Source: Crocosphaera sp. UHCC 0190 | Lineage (GTDB): Bacteria; Cyanobacteriota; Cyanobacteriia; Cyanobacteriales; Microcystaceae | Length of the DNA: 64,000 nt | NCBI RefSeq assembly: GCF_034932065.1 | Contig: NZ_JAYGHP010000007.1 | Span: 1 to 64,000 of the forward strand | Direction: 5' to 3' | Shown: positions 16,760 to 26,364 of the stretch, piece after piece | Layout: each line of letters starts with the position of its first letter | How positions within the stretch are numbered: the stretch's first letter is position 1 | The notes under the pieces: model-generated | Seen by the model: the letters and a program-made list of their open reading frames with translations, nothing else | Told to the model about the DNA's origin: nothing | Databases searched by the model: none | Made by a program: the position numbers and the translations under genes

Positions 16760-17983
16760 TTATACTAACTTAATAAACTTTTTCTTACCTACTTGTAAGA
16801 CTTTATTTTTAAGTTGTTCAGGACTGTCAAAACTGAGATTAACATCTGTCACTTTTTCCCCATCTAAACGCACTGCACCTCCTTGTATTTGTCGTCTTCC
16901 TTCCCCACTACTACCACAGAGTCCACTAGCACTTAAAATGTAGAATAATTTGGCGGGAAATTCAATCTTTGATAATTCATATTCTGGAACTGCATCTGTT
17001 GACGCAGTGCTTTTATTTTTGACTAAATCTTCAGCAGTCTTTTGTGCCATTAATGCTGCTTCTTTCCCATGAAATTGAGACACAATTTCGATAGCTAATT
17101 GCTTTTGACATTCCCTCGGATTTTCCGGTAATGTTTCTAAAGATAAATTAGTCAATAGTTCAAAATAATCCTTGATCAAAGCATCAGGGGTTTTTTCTAA
17201 TTTAGAATACATTGATAACTCATCTTCTCGTAAACCCACATAATTATTGAGGGATTTTGACATCTTTTGTGTGCCATCAGTGCCAATTAAAATCGGCAAT
17301 AACAAACCAAATTGAGGCTTTTTATCAAAGTATCTTTGTAAGTCTCGACCAACAGCAATATTAAACTTTTGATCCGTTCCTCCCAACTCCACATCTGCAT
17401 CGATCATCACTGAATCATAACCCTGCATCAAAGGATATAAAAATTCATGAAGAAAGATCGGATTTTCTTGTTTATAGCGTTCAGAAAATCCTTCTTTTGC
17501 TAACATTTGCCCCACAGTCATTGTGGCTAACAATTCTTGAATTTTAGCTAAATTTAAGTCAGTTAACCATTCAGAATTATAGCGAATTTCTAACCGTCCT
17601 GGGGTATCAAAATCTAAAATGGGACGGAGTTGATCAAGATAACTTTTTGCATTATCTTTAACTTGTTGGGAAGTTAATTGTTTACGGACTTCTGATTTTC
17701 CGGTCGGGTCGCCAATTTGTGCGGTAAAATCTCCAATAATGACCACGGCTGTATGGCCCGCATCTTGAAAAGCCCGTAACTTGCGAAAAGGGATACTATG
17801 GCCTAAGTGAATATCTGTCCCTGTGGGGTCAATTCCTAGTTTAACTCTTAAGGGGCGATCGCATTGCTCTAACAATTTTACTAGGTTTTCTTCAGGGTGA
17901 TTTGAGTCTGGTTGATTAGGAAAAATTTCCCTAGTTCCTCGATACAACCAATTAAGGGATTTAGAAATAGTTACAGGGGACAT
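16760..17983 (-). CDS. tyrS: Tyrosyl-tRNA synthetase
   Basis: A 407-residue class I aminoacyl-tRNA synthetase charging tRNA-Tyr. The HIGH-type motif is HLGHS in [14 protein letters not shown] (about residue 57), and the KMSKS loop is present intact. [20 protein letters not shown] forms the tyrosine pocket region. A C-terminal S4-like RNA-binding domain ([17 protein letters not shown]) ends the protein. The HLGHS variant and the overall length resemble the TyrZ branch more than the E. coli TyrS branch. It is convergent with the PepSY gene, with a short palindrome between them. Confidence 0.95.
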   Translation of the reverse strand: MSPVTISKSLNWLYRGTREIFPNQPDSNHPEENLVKLLEQCDRPLRVKLGIDPTGTDIHLGHSIPFRKLRAFQDAGHTAVVIIGDFTAQIGDPTGKSEVRKQLTSQQVKDNAKSYLDQLRPILDFDTPGRLEIRYNSEWLTDLNLAKIQELLATMTVGQMLAKEGFSERYKQENPIFLHEFLYPLMQGYDSVMIDADVELGGTDQKFNIAVGRDLQRYFDKKPQFGLLLPILIGTDGTQKMSKSLNNYVGLREDELSMYSKLEKTPDALIKDYFELLTNLSLETLPENPRECQKQLAIEIVSQFHGKEAALMAQKTAEDLVKNKSTASTDAVPEYELSKIEFPAKLFYILSASGLCGSSGEGRRQIQGGAVRLDGEKVTDVNLSFDSPEQLKNKVLQVGKKKFIKLV

Positions 17984-18435
17984 TTGCCGTTAATAATTGT
18001 TGACATTATTGATGATCTCTGATCTATTTTACCAGTATCAAGGAACGATATAATATTTCAATCTAATAAACAGCGATCACCTATCAGAAATACTCCCACT
18101 CAACAACCAATTAATCTTAGACAGTCCTCAGAATAAGTAAAATTCTCTTACAACCAAACTCCTTATCACAATAAATCAGGATTAACTGTAATTAACATAA
18201 CAATTAATCCCTGAAAAAACTTAAGCTTTATTTTAGAAAAACCCAAAACCAATAATTAAACTGCTTTAGATAAAGTTAGATTTAATTAACTCCCATTAGT
18301 CTCTAAAAAGATAGATGTAATATGCTTTAGAATAGAAGGGTATGCTCTTGACGATATAAAGTAATTATCCTGAACAGGGATTAAGTTGAAAATATTGTCA
18401 TTAAACATGAATCTTTCTCTTCAGCAAGGACAAAA
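17984..18435. other. AT-rich divergent intergenic region, tyrS / ferritin-like gene
   Basis: This 452-bp stretch separates the divergent tyrS and bacterioferritin-like genes and holds no open reading frame I can support. It is strongly A+T rich. A TTGACG (about 18348) occurs upstream of the ferritin gene, but no well-spaced -10 follows. No Fur box of the GATAATGATAATCATTATC type was seen. It presumably contains both promoters. Confidence 0.5.
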
Positions 18436-18870
18436 ATGAGAGAACTCGAACGCGAAAAAACCATTGAAATTCTCAACACCATCATGGAATATGAATTAGC
18501 TGGTGTTGTGCGCTACACTCATTATTCCTTAATGGTAACAGGCCCCAATCGTATTCCTATTGTACAATTTTTCCAACAACAAGCCACAGAATCCCTGCTT
18601 CATGCTCAACAAGTCGGAGAAATTCTCACAGGATTAGAAGGACATCCTAGCTTAAAAATTGCTCCGATGGAAGAAAGTCATGAGCATAGCTTGCACACAA
18701 TTTTAACCGAAAGTCTTAACCATGAAGGGAAAGCTTTAGAATTGTATAAATTGCTTTTAACAGCAGTACAAGATGCGAGTATCTACATCGAAGAATTTGC
18801 ACGGGGAATGATTGGTCAAGAAGAAGTTCATAACATTGAACTCAAGAAAATGTTACGAGATTATGTATAA
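18436..18870 (+). CDS. Bacterioferritin-like di-iron protein
   Basis: A 144-residue four-helix-bundle protein. Carboxylate and histidine ligands are spaced as in ferritins and bacterioferritins: EYELAGVVRY in helix A, ESLLHAQQ in helix B, ESLNHEGKA in helix C and GQEEVHNIELKK in helix D, giving the E, ExxH, E, ExxH pattern of a di-iron ferroxidase centre. It would oxidise and store iron or protect against iron-driven oxidation in the cytoplasm. It is shorter than classic bacterioferritin (~155-160), and a heme-binding Met is not certain. The FTR1 permease gene starts 31 bp downstream, supporting an iron role. Confidence 0.8.
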   Translation: MRELEREKTIEILNTIMEYELAGVVRYTHYSLMVTGPNRIPIVQFFQQQATESLLHAQQVGEILTGLEGHPSLKIAPMEESHEHSLHTILTESLNHEGKALELYKLLLTAVQDASIYIEEFARGMIGQEEVHNIELKKMLRDYV

Positions 18871-18901
18871 TTTAGAAGTAATCAAGTAAGCCCATAAAAT
18901 C

Positions 18902-19843
18902 ATGGATTTAAGTGCTGCTTTACCTACTTTTGTTGTGACCTTAAGAGAGGGATTTGAAGCCTCATTAGTGGTAGGAATTGTCCTAGCTTGCTTAAAAAAA
19001 GTCCAACAAACCAAACTTAATCGCTGGGTATATCAAGGCATTAGCGGCGGTATTGTTGCTAGTGTTATGGTGGGTTTTTTATTAGGAGGAATTCTCCAAG
19101 GTGTTAACACCTATCAGAGTCCCTATACCCCAGTCATTAAAGAATGTTTAGCCGCATCGTTTGGTTTAGTTGCCATCTTGATGTTAAGTTGGATGTTGAT
19201 TTGGATGACTCAACAAGGCAAGTCTTTAAAAGCAGAAGTAGAACAAGGTATTCAAGCAGCCTTAATCCAAAAAAATGGAGCCGGAAAGGGAATATTTTTG
19301 TTAGTGTTTATCGCGGTTTTAAGAGAAGGATTTGAAACTGTTTTATTTGTTGTTGCTAAATTTCAAGCAGGATGGCAAACTTCCACTATTGGAGCAGTAA
19401 CTGGATTAACAACGGCTGCAATTTTAGGATTTCTCTTATTTCAACTCGGTATTAAAATTAATATTCGTCTCTTTTTTAAAGTGATGGGAATTTTCTTACT
19501 CTTAGTAGTAGGAGGATTAGTGATTGGGGTATTAAAACATCTTAACCTGACAATTATTTTTCTCTCTCAACTTGATCCCAGTTTTGCTACTTGGTGTATT
19601 TTTCCTGGAGATTCTTGTATTTTGGGGCCGTTAATTTGGGACGGGACAGAAATTTTACCAGACAAACAATTTCCAGGTATTATTTTAAAATCCTTGTTTG
19701 GCTATCGACAAAACTTGTATTTAGGACAAATTATTATTTATATTTTATTTTTAATCAGCGTTGGAACCTTATATTTTAGAAGCCTATCCCCATCATCAAC
19801 TCTCAAAACAATTCCTCAGAAATCTGTGGAGAATCTTAATTAA
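18902..19843 (+). CDS. FTR1-family iron permease
   Basis: A 313-residue membrane protein with about seven helices. The two REGFE iron-binding motifs of FTR1/EfeU permeases are present: TLREGFEAS at residues 14-22 and VLREGFETVLF in a later helix. It would carry iron across the plasma membrane. It directly follows the ferritin-like gene, so uptake and storage are probably co-expressed. EfeO/EfeB partners are absent here, as is common in cyanobacteria. A small inverted repeat, GAAGTT/AACTTC (19846-19863), lies just after the stop and might terminate the operon. An acidic-hydrophobic loop near residue 240 is unremarkable. Confidence 0.88.
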   Translation: MDLSAALPTFVVTLREGFEASLVVGIVLACLKKVQQTKLNRWVYQGISGGIVASVMVGFLLGGILQGVNTYQSPYTPVIKECLAASFGLVAILMLSWMLIWMTQQGKSLKAEVEQGIQAALIQKNGAGKGIFLLVFIAVLREGFETVLFVVAKFQAGWQTSTIGAVTGLTTAAILGFLLFQLGIKINIRLFFKVMGIFLLLVVGGLVIGVLKHLNLTIIFLSQLDPSFATWCIFPGDSCILGPLIWDGTEILPDKQFPGIILKSLFGYRQNLYLGQIIIYILFLISVGTLYFRSLSPSSTLKTIPQKSVENLN

Positions 19844-20000
19844 GGGAAGTTCAGTTAAACTTCTTAACATCTACTGGTACAGACAATCTGAAAAAAAATT
19901 GTTAAGCTTACCTTATAACGAAAAAATCACAGAAAGTTACAGCTTTCCCCGAAAAAATCGTTACTAATTGATGAGATGGTGATTAGGAGAAAAATAGCAG

Positions 20001-21599
20001 ATGAGTTCATGGACTTGTGATGGAGTCCCCAAAGACGGGAAGCAATATCCTGGGGCATCTCCCCACACTCCCCAACAAAACACCGGCCCTGACTGCATTA
20101 TCTGCGGCTTACCCCAAGAAGCAATGCAGCCAGGAAAGACAGGCAATAAACCCGCTAAAACCGTTGTAGCAGGAAGTTCCAGTAACGGGACTCCAGCCTG
20201 GTTAGTGCCTGTTATGATTGTCGTGGCTCTCCTCTTGATAGGGGGTGGTGTCGGTTCATATCTACTGTTAAAACCCAAAAATCAACCCTTAGAATCTATT
20301 TCCTCCCCATCTCCTACCGATACCACCGTTAATCCCACCCAAGGGGAAAATGTCAGTCGGGGAGAACAAATCTTATTAAAACCAACTCCTAATAAAGAAG
20401 CAGGGGCCAAGGCCTTTGAACAAAAAAACTGGCCAGAAGCGATCGCCAGTTATCAAACCGCAGTCAAGGAAGATCCCAATGATCCTGAAGGACTGATGTA
20501 TCTCAATAATTCTAAGGCCCAAAAAGCCGGAAATCCTATCACCATTGCGGTTGCTGTACCTACTACCATTAGTGCAGATTCTGCTGCGGAGATTTTGCGG
20601 GGAGTCGCCAAATATCAAACCGAATATAATCAGTCTTCACCCCCTTCAGGAAGGCTTTTAGAAGTGGCAATTATTGATAGTAGCGATCCCATGAAAGCCC
20701 CCAATATTGCTCAAGAAATTATTAATACAGCCGATATTTTAGGCATTGTTGGTTATGGCATTGATCCAGGTAGTCAAGCCGCTTTAAAACAGTATGAACA
20801 GGCAGGAATCGCCGTATTATCTCCATTAACAAGTAGTTTTAATAAGACTGGGGGAAAGCCAACGCTGAGAACCATTTCTGTGGAACAAAAAGGCGATGAG
20901 TTATTGGTGAATTATTTACAAGCAGTTGGCAAAACCTTGACCCAATATGCTAGTAAACAGCAACCCTCACCAGCCATTGTTCTTTTTTCTAATCCTGATA
21001 GTTCTTATAGTCAACAACTACAACAAGAAATTATTAATAGTTTACCCGCAGTTAAAGGTACTGTAATCGAACAAATTGATATTAATTCTCCTAATTTTAA
21101 CCCTGGTGATGCCATAAGTAGCGCACAACAAAAGGGTGCAAAAATTGCTATTCTAGCCCTCAGTAAAAATCAAGTAACCAAAGCTGTAGAAATTGCCAAG
21201 GCAAATCAAAATAGTGCTTCTCCCTTAATATTAATGGGGGGAGATGAACTTTATAATGCTGATATTTTAGTTAAAGGAGGAGACGCGATCGCAGGGATGG
21301 TATTAGCTGTTCCTTGGAGTTTTAGTCCTAATGATCCCTTTGCCAAAGATGCCATTAATAGTTGGAAAGGTCGAGTAAGTTGGCGCACTGCCACCGCTTA
21401 TGATGCCACAAAAGCCTTGATAGATACAGTTAGTAAAACCCCAGATCGAGCCGCAATTGCTCAAGCATTTAATCAAGGTGTTATCCTAACAGATAGTACC
21501 ACAAATTTTAATCTATTTGATGAAGTTCCCCTAGTAAAAGCAGTTAAAGGAAATCAAGGGCCAAAAGGGTCAAATTATCAATTTGACCCCCTTAAATAG
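20001..21599 (+). CDS. Membrane-tethered sensor: Cys motif, TM, TPR, periplasmic-binding domain
   Basis: A 532-residue protein with an unusual domain string. Residues 1-40 carry C6, C32 and C35 (a CxxC with an isolated Cys), suggesting a small cytoplasmic metal knuckle. Residues 67-90 are a single membrane helix. A TPR-like hairpin (~130-170, AFEQKNWPEAIASYQTAV) follows. Residues ~180-532 form a type-1 periplasmic-binding fold like branched-chain amino-acid receptors: ITIAVAVPTTI, ILGIVGYGIDPGSQAALKQ, GIAVLSPLTSS and LILMGGDELYN. No transporter subunits are nearby, so it likely senses a ligand rather than delivers it. It begins an operon with the vWA and tubulin-like genes. The start ATG has AGGAG 11 nt upstream. 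Confidence 0.75.
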   Translation: MSSWTCDGVPKDGKQYPGASPHTPQQNTGPDCIICGLPQEAMQPGKTGNKPAKTVVAGSSSNGTPAWLVPVMIVVALLLIGGGVGSYLLLKPKNQPLESISSPSPTDTTVNPTQGENVSRGEQILLKPTPNKEAGAKAFEQKNWPEAIASYQTAVKEDPNDPEGLMYLNNSKAQKAGNPITIAVAVPTTISADSAAEILRGVAKYQTEYNQSSPPSGRLLEVAIIDSSDPMKAPNIAQEIINTADILGIVGYGIDPGSQAALKQYEQAGIAVLSPLTSSFNKTGGKPTLRTISVEQKGDELLVNYLQAVGKTLTQYASKQQPSPAIVLFSNPDSSYSQQLQQEIINSLPAVKGTVIEQIDINSPNFNPGDAISSAQQKGAKIAILALSKNQVTKAVEIAKANQNSASPLILMGGDELYNADILVKGGDAIAGMVLAVPWSFSPNDPFAKDAINSWKGRVSWRTATAYDATKALIDTVSKTPDRAAIAQAFNQGVILTDSTTNFNLFDEVPLVKAVKGNQGPKGSNYQFDPLK

Positions 21600-21616
21600 C
21601 CGTTTTCATTTTTTTT

Positions 21617-21676
21617 AGGGGCGGGTTTTTTCAAAATTATATGATTCTCACAAATAGGTTAAATAAATCCGCCCTG
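21617..21676. repeat. 60-bp hairpin repeat inside the tubulin-like operon, copy 1
   Basis: AGGGGCGGGTT (21617-21627) pairs with AAATCCGCCCT near the right end (about 21665-21675), enclosing ~38 AT-rich bases. The same layout recurs at 22709-22769, after the next gene. A half site, AAAACCCACCCTG, follows near 21709-21721. Position directly behind each stop suggests an mRNA processing or attenuating hairpin. Confidence 0.7.
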
Positions 21677-21763
21677 CTTTGTCAATTATCCTATTAGACT
21701 CAGATAAAAACCCACCCTGCCTTGTAACTACTACAATTCAATTAACATTAAGGAGAAACTTCA

Positions 21764-22687
21764 TTGTTAAAGTACCGACGCAAAGTAATAGAAAACCCGC
21801 TATTTTATACCCCTTTAATATTGGTAGGTATCTTTTTAGCACTAGCCTTATTATTTGGGTTACTGCGTTTAGGAAAACCCCCCGTTGCTGTGGCGATCGC
21901 CCTGGATTTAAGTAGTAGCACTTATCAACCCCAACCTTTTAATTCTCCCAATTCTATCATGGATCAAGAGGTTAAAGCCGTTAATGCTTATCTCGAAGAA
22001 AATTCTAAATTAGCTGTGCCGAATAAGGTGCAAATTTTTGGTATTGGAGGCGGAAAAGCCCCAAAATTAACCTCAACAATGGAATCACAACAAGGGGTTG
22101 TTACTGATGAATTGAGTAGAAGGTTAAGCGATCCCAATTTACCCTATCAATTAATTCCTGAACCCTCACAAGATGACCTAGATATTGTTATTAAGGAAAC
22201 GACAGAAGTTTTACGAGAGCAAGCAAATCATTGTCGTGAATTGTTAATAGTAACTGATACAGGTGTCACTTTAACTCAATCTGCTGTTACTCAAGCAACC
22301 GGCCAAAAGATTAAGATTAATTCTCTAGTTTTTGGGGATGGAGATGTCCCTAATTTAAGGTCTGCTGCTCGGCAAACTGGTGGGATTTATCGTGATAATA
22401 TTAGTTTATCTAATACCGGAGGAACCTATCTTGAAGAATTATTTTTGAGAGACTTTTTTAGTCATTTTAATGGTAACTGGAAATGGATCAATTTTTGGTT
22501 AGGATGTGCGGTTATTGCTTTCCTTTGGTTGTTGGTTTTACCTCTAGATCGTTGGGTGTTTCAAGGACTTTTTAAAATGTCTATGGACGCATCAGGTAAA
22601 ATTTCTTTAGGAACGGCATTTATTGGTACAATTATTGTAACAGCATTGATGATAGCAGCAGGTTTACCGTTTATATCCCCTTGTTAA
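21764..22687 (+). CDS. Membrane vWA-domain protein of the tubulin-like operon
   Basis: A 307-residue protein using a TTG start with AAGGAG (21750-21755) eight bases upstream. A membrane helix at residues 16-36 precedes a von Willebrand A domain whose metal-ion (MIDAS) motif DLSSS is intact at residues 48-52. LLIVTDTGVTL supplies the distal Asp. Two more hydrophobic helices close the protein (WLGCAVIAFLWLLVLPL and AFIGTIIVTALMIAAGLPF). The A domain probably lies outside the membrane. vWA domains bind partner proteins through the metal. Its place between the sensor and the tubulin-like GTPase makes it a plausible coupling subunit, which is inference. Confidence 0.78.
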   Translation: MLKYRRKVIENPLFYTPLILVGIFLALALLFGLLRLGKPPVAVAIALDLSSSTYQPQPFNSPNSIMDQEVKAVNAYLEENSKLAVPNKVQIFGIGGGKAPKLTSTMESQQGVVTDELSRRLSDPNLPYQLIPEPSQDDLDIVIKETTEVLREQANHCRELLIVTDTGVTLTQSAVTQATGQKIKINSLVFGDGDVPNLRSAARQTGGIYRDNISLSNTGGTYLEELFLRDFFSHFNGNWKWINFWLGCAVIAFLWLLVLPLDRWVFQGLFKMSMDASGKISLGTAFIGTIIVTALMIAAGLPFISPC

Positions 22688-22708
22688 TAATAAATTACCC
22701 ACAATTTG

Positions 22709-22769
22709 TAGGGGTGGGTTTTGCTCAAATTCTATGCTTCTCTCAAATATGTTACATAAACCCGCCCTG
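22709..22769. repeat. 60-bp hairpin repeat inside the tubulin-like operon, copy 2
   Basis: TAGGGGTGGGTTT (22709-22721) pairs with AAACCCGCCCTG (22758-22769). The inner part resembles copy 1 at 21617 (TCAAATTCTATG and CTCTCAAATA against TCAAAATTATATG and CTCACAAATA). It lies between the vWA and tubulin-like genes. Confidence 0.7.
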
Positions 22770-22814
22770 ACTGATCATTAAAATAGTATCAATAATTGGA
22801 ATAAGGAGGAAAAA

Positions 22815-25800
22815 ATGGCAGCAGTTGAAGAAAAAAGCATGGTTCCCACTATCTTAGTGGGAGTGGGAGGAACCGGAGCAGAAATTTTATCGAGAATTAG
22901 AAGATTAGTAGAAGAAACCTATGGCAGTTTAGAAAAATTTCCGATCCTAAGTTTTTTAGTTGTTGATACAGATAAAGATTATAAAATTAATAACCCCGAA
23001 GCAGGGGGAAGTCCTTTTAAAGATCATGAAAAACATTGGGCCAGTGTTAGTGGTAAACAAGTGAGTTCCATGGTTTCTAGTATGGAACAATATCCTTGGA
23101 TTGATAGTTGGTTTCCCAGGGAATTAGAAAGAAATATTACCTCCTTAGAAGCAGGGGCCGGACAAATTCGCGCTTGTGGAAGATTTGCCTTATTTTGTAA
23201 TTATCATGATATTCGAGATAAGTTTTTAGCCGCGACAAACCGAGTTAAAGGCCGTGAAAATTTCATGTTAAATAACTATGGTATTAAAGTTAGTACCAAT
23301 GCCATTAATGTGTTTATTACCGGGTCACTTTCTGGGGGAACAGGTAGCGGAATGCTCATCGATATGGGCTATTGTGTGCGTAAATGGTTAGAAGGGGAAG
23401 GTAGTCCTTTAATAACCGCAATTGTTCCTATGCCTCAAGCATTTGCAGGAATAAAAGTAGGTGATCGCGTCTTAGCAAATGGCTATGGGGCCATGATGGA
23501 ATTAAGTTACTTTTCTGACTATCGGACAGAATATCATAGTCAATTTAGTAAGAATTTAGCTGATGAAGTTCGCAGCAATCGCGCCCCCTTTGATTTTACT
23601 TATTTAGTGGGAACAAAAAATGGGGAAAGTGACTTTAAACTTGAACAAATTCGAGAAATGATTGCTCAAAATATTTTCTTAGATTTGACCTCAGATTTTT
23701 CACCCCATAAGCGATCTATCCGAGATAATATTAAATCAGCTTGGGCCCAGGCAGATCCTGGCGGTAGAGGTTATCCCAAGAATTTCATGAGTTTTGGTCT
23801 ATCTACCATAGAAATCCCAATTTCTCAGATTCGCAGTTCTTTATGTTATCGACTTGCTAAAGATTTAGTTAATTGGTGGTTAAATGAAAATGCAAAACTA
23901 CCAGCAGATTCGATGGAATTAATCAAAAACGATATTCTTAAAAGGATGCGTTTAACTGATGTTGAATTATTAACGGACTTAGGGGCAGCACAAGATAAAT
24001 CTTATTTAGAAGAAGTGTCCCAATGGATTAATAAACTGCGGCAAACTATTAATCAAGAAAATTATTTACAATGTACAGCCAAAGGAATTAATTTTTTGGG
24101 CAAAGAACAGGGTAAAATTAAAGATTTAGATCAATTTATTAGGCAAGAAGTTAATACTTTTCGCCAAGATCATTTTCGAGAATTAAGTCCTGATGAACGA
24201 TTACATGGGGACTATTTTCAACGTATTTATGATAACCGCGATCGCATCATTACTCAAGGAAGAAGTAGCCTAGAAACGGAACTTTATCGAATTTTAGAAG
24301 ATCGTAATTATGGGACTAAATTTGCCCAGACATTTATCACAATTGTGCGACAAATCTTTGATGATATTAGACAAAGATTTAGTCAGCAACAAGAACAAAT
24401 TTGGGGACTAAGAGAAACCGAAAGACAGAAACAATATGAACAAGCTTTAGAGGAATTCACCCAAATCAAATCACGGTATGGCATTACAAAACAGGATAGA
24501 ATGGAAGTCTGTTGTGATAATATTTTAACTAATCTTGAAGGAAGTTTAGTGGCAACAATTCAACGAAAAACCCGCGCTGCTTCCTTAATTGTCATTGATA
24601 GATTAAAAGAAGAATTAGACAAATTAGAACGACGTTTAAACCGTTTTCAACAGCGTTTAATACAGACAAGAGATCAGTTTGCACAAGAAGCAGATCATCA
24701 AGCAGAAAGTGCTGACGCTTTAAGCATTAATGGTATTAAACTATATGAACGGGATAAACTTAATGAACTCTATCAAGACTTAATTGAACAATTAGGGGCC
24801 GATACTCAAGGAAGCAAAAGTCGGTTTGAGATCGGGTTAGATAGAGTATGTAGTACCCTCTCAGAAGATATTCTTAAAGAAGCGAGTCCTTTCTGGAAGA
24901 AAAACCGTCGCGCTGATGAATATATGCGCTTATTTGATATTACCCAAATTCCCGATGTTCAAGAAGATGACTTAGGAGATATTATCTATAAGTATAGTAA
25001 AATTATCGTTGTGGAGAGAACCCCGAAAAATAGTCATCTTTATACCGAGATGGCCGCTTGCGATCGCCTCTTTAAACTGTTCAATGATGAGACAGAAATT
25101 GTCAATAATATTCGCATTGCTTACAATAAATCTAAACCATTAATCTTGATGGATAAAGCAGTTTTATCTGGAAAAGATGCCGGATTTACTCCCGCTACCA
25201 ATATTAATGTTGCCCTTTTAGGAGGAAGGAATACTGCCGATCCTGCGGCCCAAAAACTTCTTCCCCTGCTACAACAATTTAATGATATTGGAGAAAACGC
25301 CATTAAACCTTTAGGCGATCCAGAACGTCATCGTATCGTCTTTGTACAAGAAACAGGGGGATTTTCTTTACGATGTATTGATGGTATGAAAGAATTAAGA
25401 CAATCCTATCAAGACTGGAAAGGGGACAGTATTGAAGCAAAACGCGCCCAATTACGAGGAGAACCCAGGGACTTACCTATTCCTGTACACATTCAAAAAG
25501 AACCCCCATTTTGGGATATCTTTCCCGAAGATCCTAAAATCTTTCAATTAGTGATTCAAGCAAGAGCATTAAACGTATTATATCTATCAGAAAATCAGGC
25601 AACTAGAGAAAATACCATCCGTTATACTCGTCCAACTAATATAGGTTCACAAAACGTTGATATTGCCTCAAGTTGGGAAGAAGCATCACAAATCTTAGAA
25701 GTGCGGGCCTGTCGTCCTGATCAAGAAGAAATTAAACGACAAATTACCCAAAAATTGACCGCAGCAGAAACCCCCCAACAAAAACAACAACTTTATCAAC

Positions 25801-26189
25801 AATTCACAACTTATCTAGAAAATCGCGCCCAAGAATTACAAAAACAAGGGGGGAAAGATAGCCCAGAATATAAACGAGAAGCTGAAATTATTAAGCAAGT
25901 TATTAATGATTATCAACTCTATGCAGCCACAGATATTTATCATAATGAGAAACCATTACAAACCACTTCTACTCAACAAAATACAGTAGAAAATCAAGTA
26001 GTTGAAACAGCACCCCAAGCCCCAACTCAAAGAAAATGGTATCTTTATAAAGATAATCAACAAACTGGGCCTTTTTCCGCCGAACAACTCTTAAATCAGG
26101 GCATAACCCCTCAAACTTATGTTTGGTGTGCGGGAATGGAGGGTTGGAAAAGCGCGTCAGATATCTCAGAGTTAAGCCATCTTTTCTAA
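22815..26189 (+). CDS. Tubulin-like GTPase with C-terminal GYF-like domain
   Basis: A 1124-residue cytoplasmic protein. The N-terminus (TILVGVGGTGAEILSRI, residues ~12-28) and the GSLSGGTGSGMLID signature (GGTGSG at 174-179) are those of the bacterial Tubulin_2 family, which is distantly related to FtsZ/tubulin. A catalytic-loop-type region and long charged coiled-coil segments (about 400-480 and 560-660) fill the middle. The last 52 residues (WYLYKDNQQTGPFSAEQL to GWKSASDISEL) form a GYF_2-type domain, which binds proline-rich peptides or membrane proteins. AAGGAGG lies just upstream of the ATG. It is the third gene of an operon with the membrane sensor and vWA genes. The function of such units is not established. 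Confidence 0.8.
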   Translation: MAAVEEKSMVPTILVGVGGTGAEILSRIRRLVEETYGSLEKFPILSFLVVDTDKDYKINNPEAGGSPFKDHEKHWASVSGKQVSSMVSSMEQYPWIDSWFPRELERNITSLEAGAGQIRACGRFALFCNYHDIRDKFLAATNRVKGRENFMLNNYGIKVSTNAINVFITGSLSGGTGSGMLIDMGYCVRKWLEGEGSPLITAIVPMPQAFAGIKVGDRVLANGYGAMMELSYFSDYRTEYHSQFSKNLADEVRSNRAPFDFTYLVGTKNGESDFKLEQIREMIAQNIFLDLTSDFSPHKRSIRDNIKSAWAQADPGGRGYPKNFMSFGLSTIEIPISQIRSSLCYRLAKDLVNWWLNENAKLPADSMELIKNDILKRMRLTDVELLTDLGAAQDKSYLEEVSQWINKLRQTINQENYLQCTAKGINFLGKEQGKIKDLDQFIRQEVNTFRQDHFRELSPDERLHGDYFQRIYDNRDRIITQGRSSLETELYRILEDRNYGTKFAQTFITIVRQIFDDIRQRFSQQQEQIWGLRETERQKQYEQALEEFTQIKSRYGITKQDRMEVCCDNILTNLEGSLVATIQRKTRAASLIVIDRLKEELDKLERRLNRFQQRLIQTRDQFAQEADHQAESADALSINGIKLYERDKLNELYQDLIEQLGADTQGSKSRFEIGLDRVCSTLSEDILKEASPFWKKNRRADEYMRLFDITQIPDVQEDDLGDIIYKYSKIIVVERTPKNSHLYTEMAACDRLFKLFNDETEIVNNIRIAYNKSKPLILMDKAVLSGKDAGFTPATNINVALLGGRNTADPAAQKLLPLLQQFNDIGENAIKPLGDPERHRIVFVQETGGFSLRCIDGMKELRQSYQDWKGDSIEAKRAQLRGEPRDLPIPVHIQKEPPFWDIFPEDPKIFQLVIQARALNVLYLSENQATRENTIRYTRPTNIGSQNVDIASSWEEASQILEVRACRPDQEEIKRQITQKLTAAETPQQKQQLYQQFTTYLENRAQELQKQGGKDSPEYKREAEIIKQVINDYQLYAATDIYHNEKPLQTTSTQQNTVENQVVETAPQAPTQRKWYLYKDNQQTGPFSAEQLLNQGITPQTYVWCAGMEGWKSASDISELSHLF

Positions 26190-26251
26190 CTCAGAGTTTT
26201 GAGCGTTGATTTTTCCCCATTACGGCCGTTTGCGAGTTGATACATTACACA

Positions 26252-26279
26252 GTAGAGGTAATTGATGAATTGCCCCTAC
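26252..26279. repeat. 28-bp palindromic repeat, copy 1
   Basis: A copy of the family GTAGGGGTAATT-CATG-AATTGCCCCTAC, here with AGAGG and GATG variants. It lies between the tubulin-like gene and the nitrilase gene. Related copies are at 27715, 43815 and 54789. Confidence 0.75.
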
Positions 26280-26364
26280 ATCAATGATTTACCGCATCCC
26301 ATAACCCCATCATGATGCCATAGGGGTTTATCATTAAAATAGATTTTTTTACAATCAGGAACTG

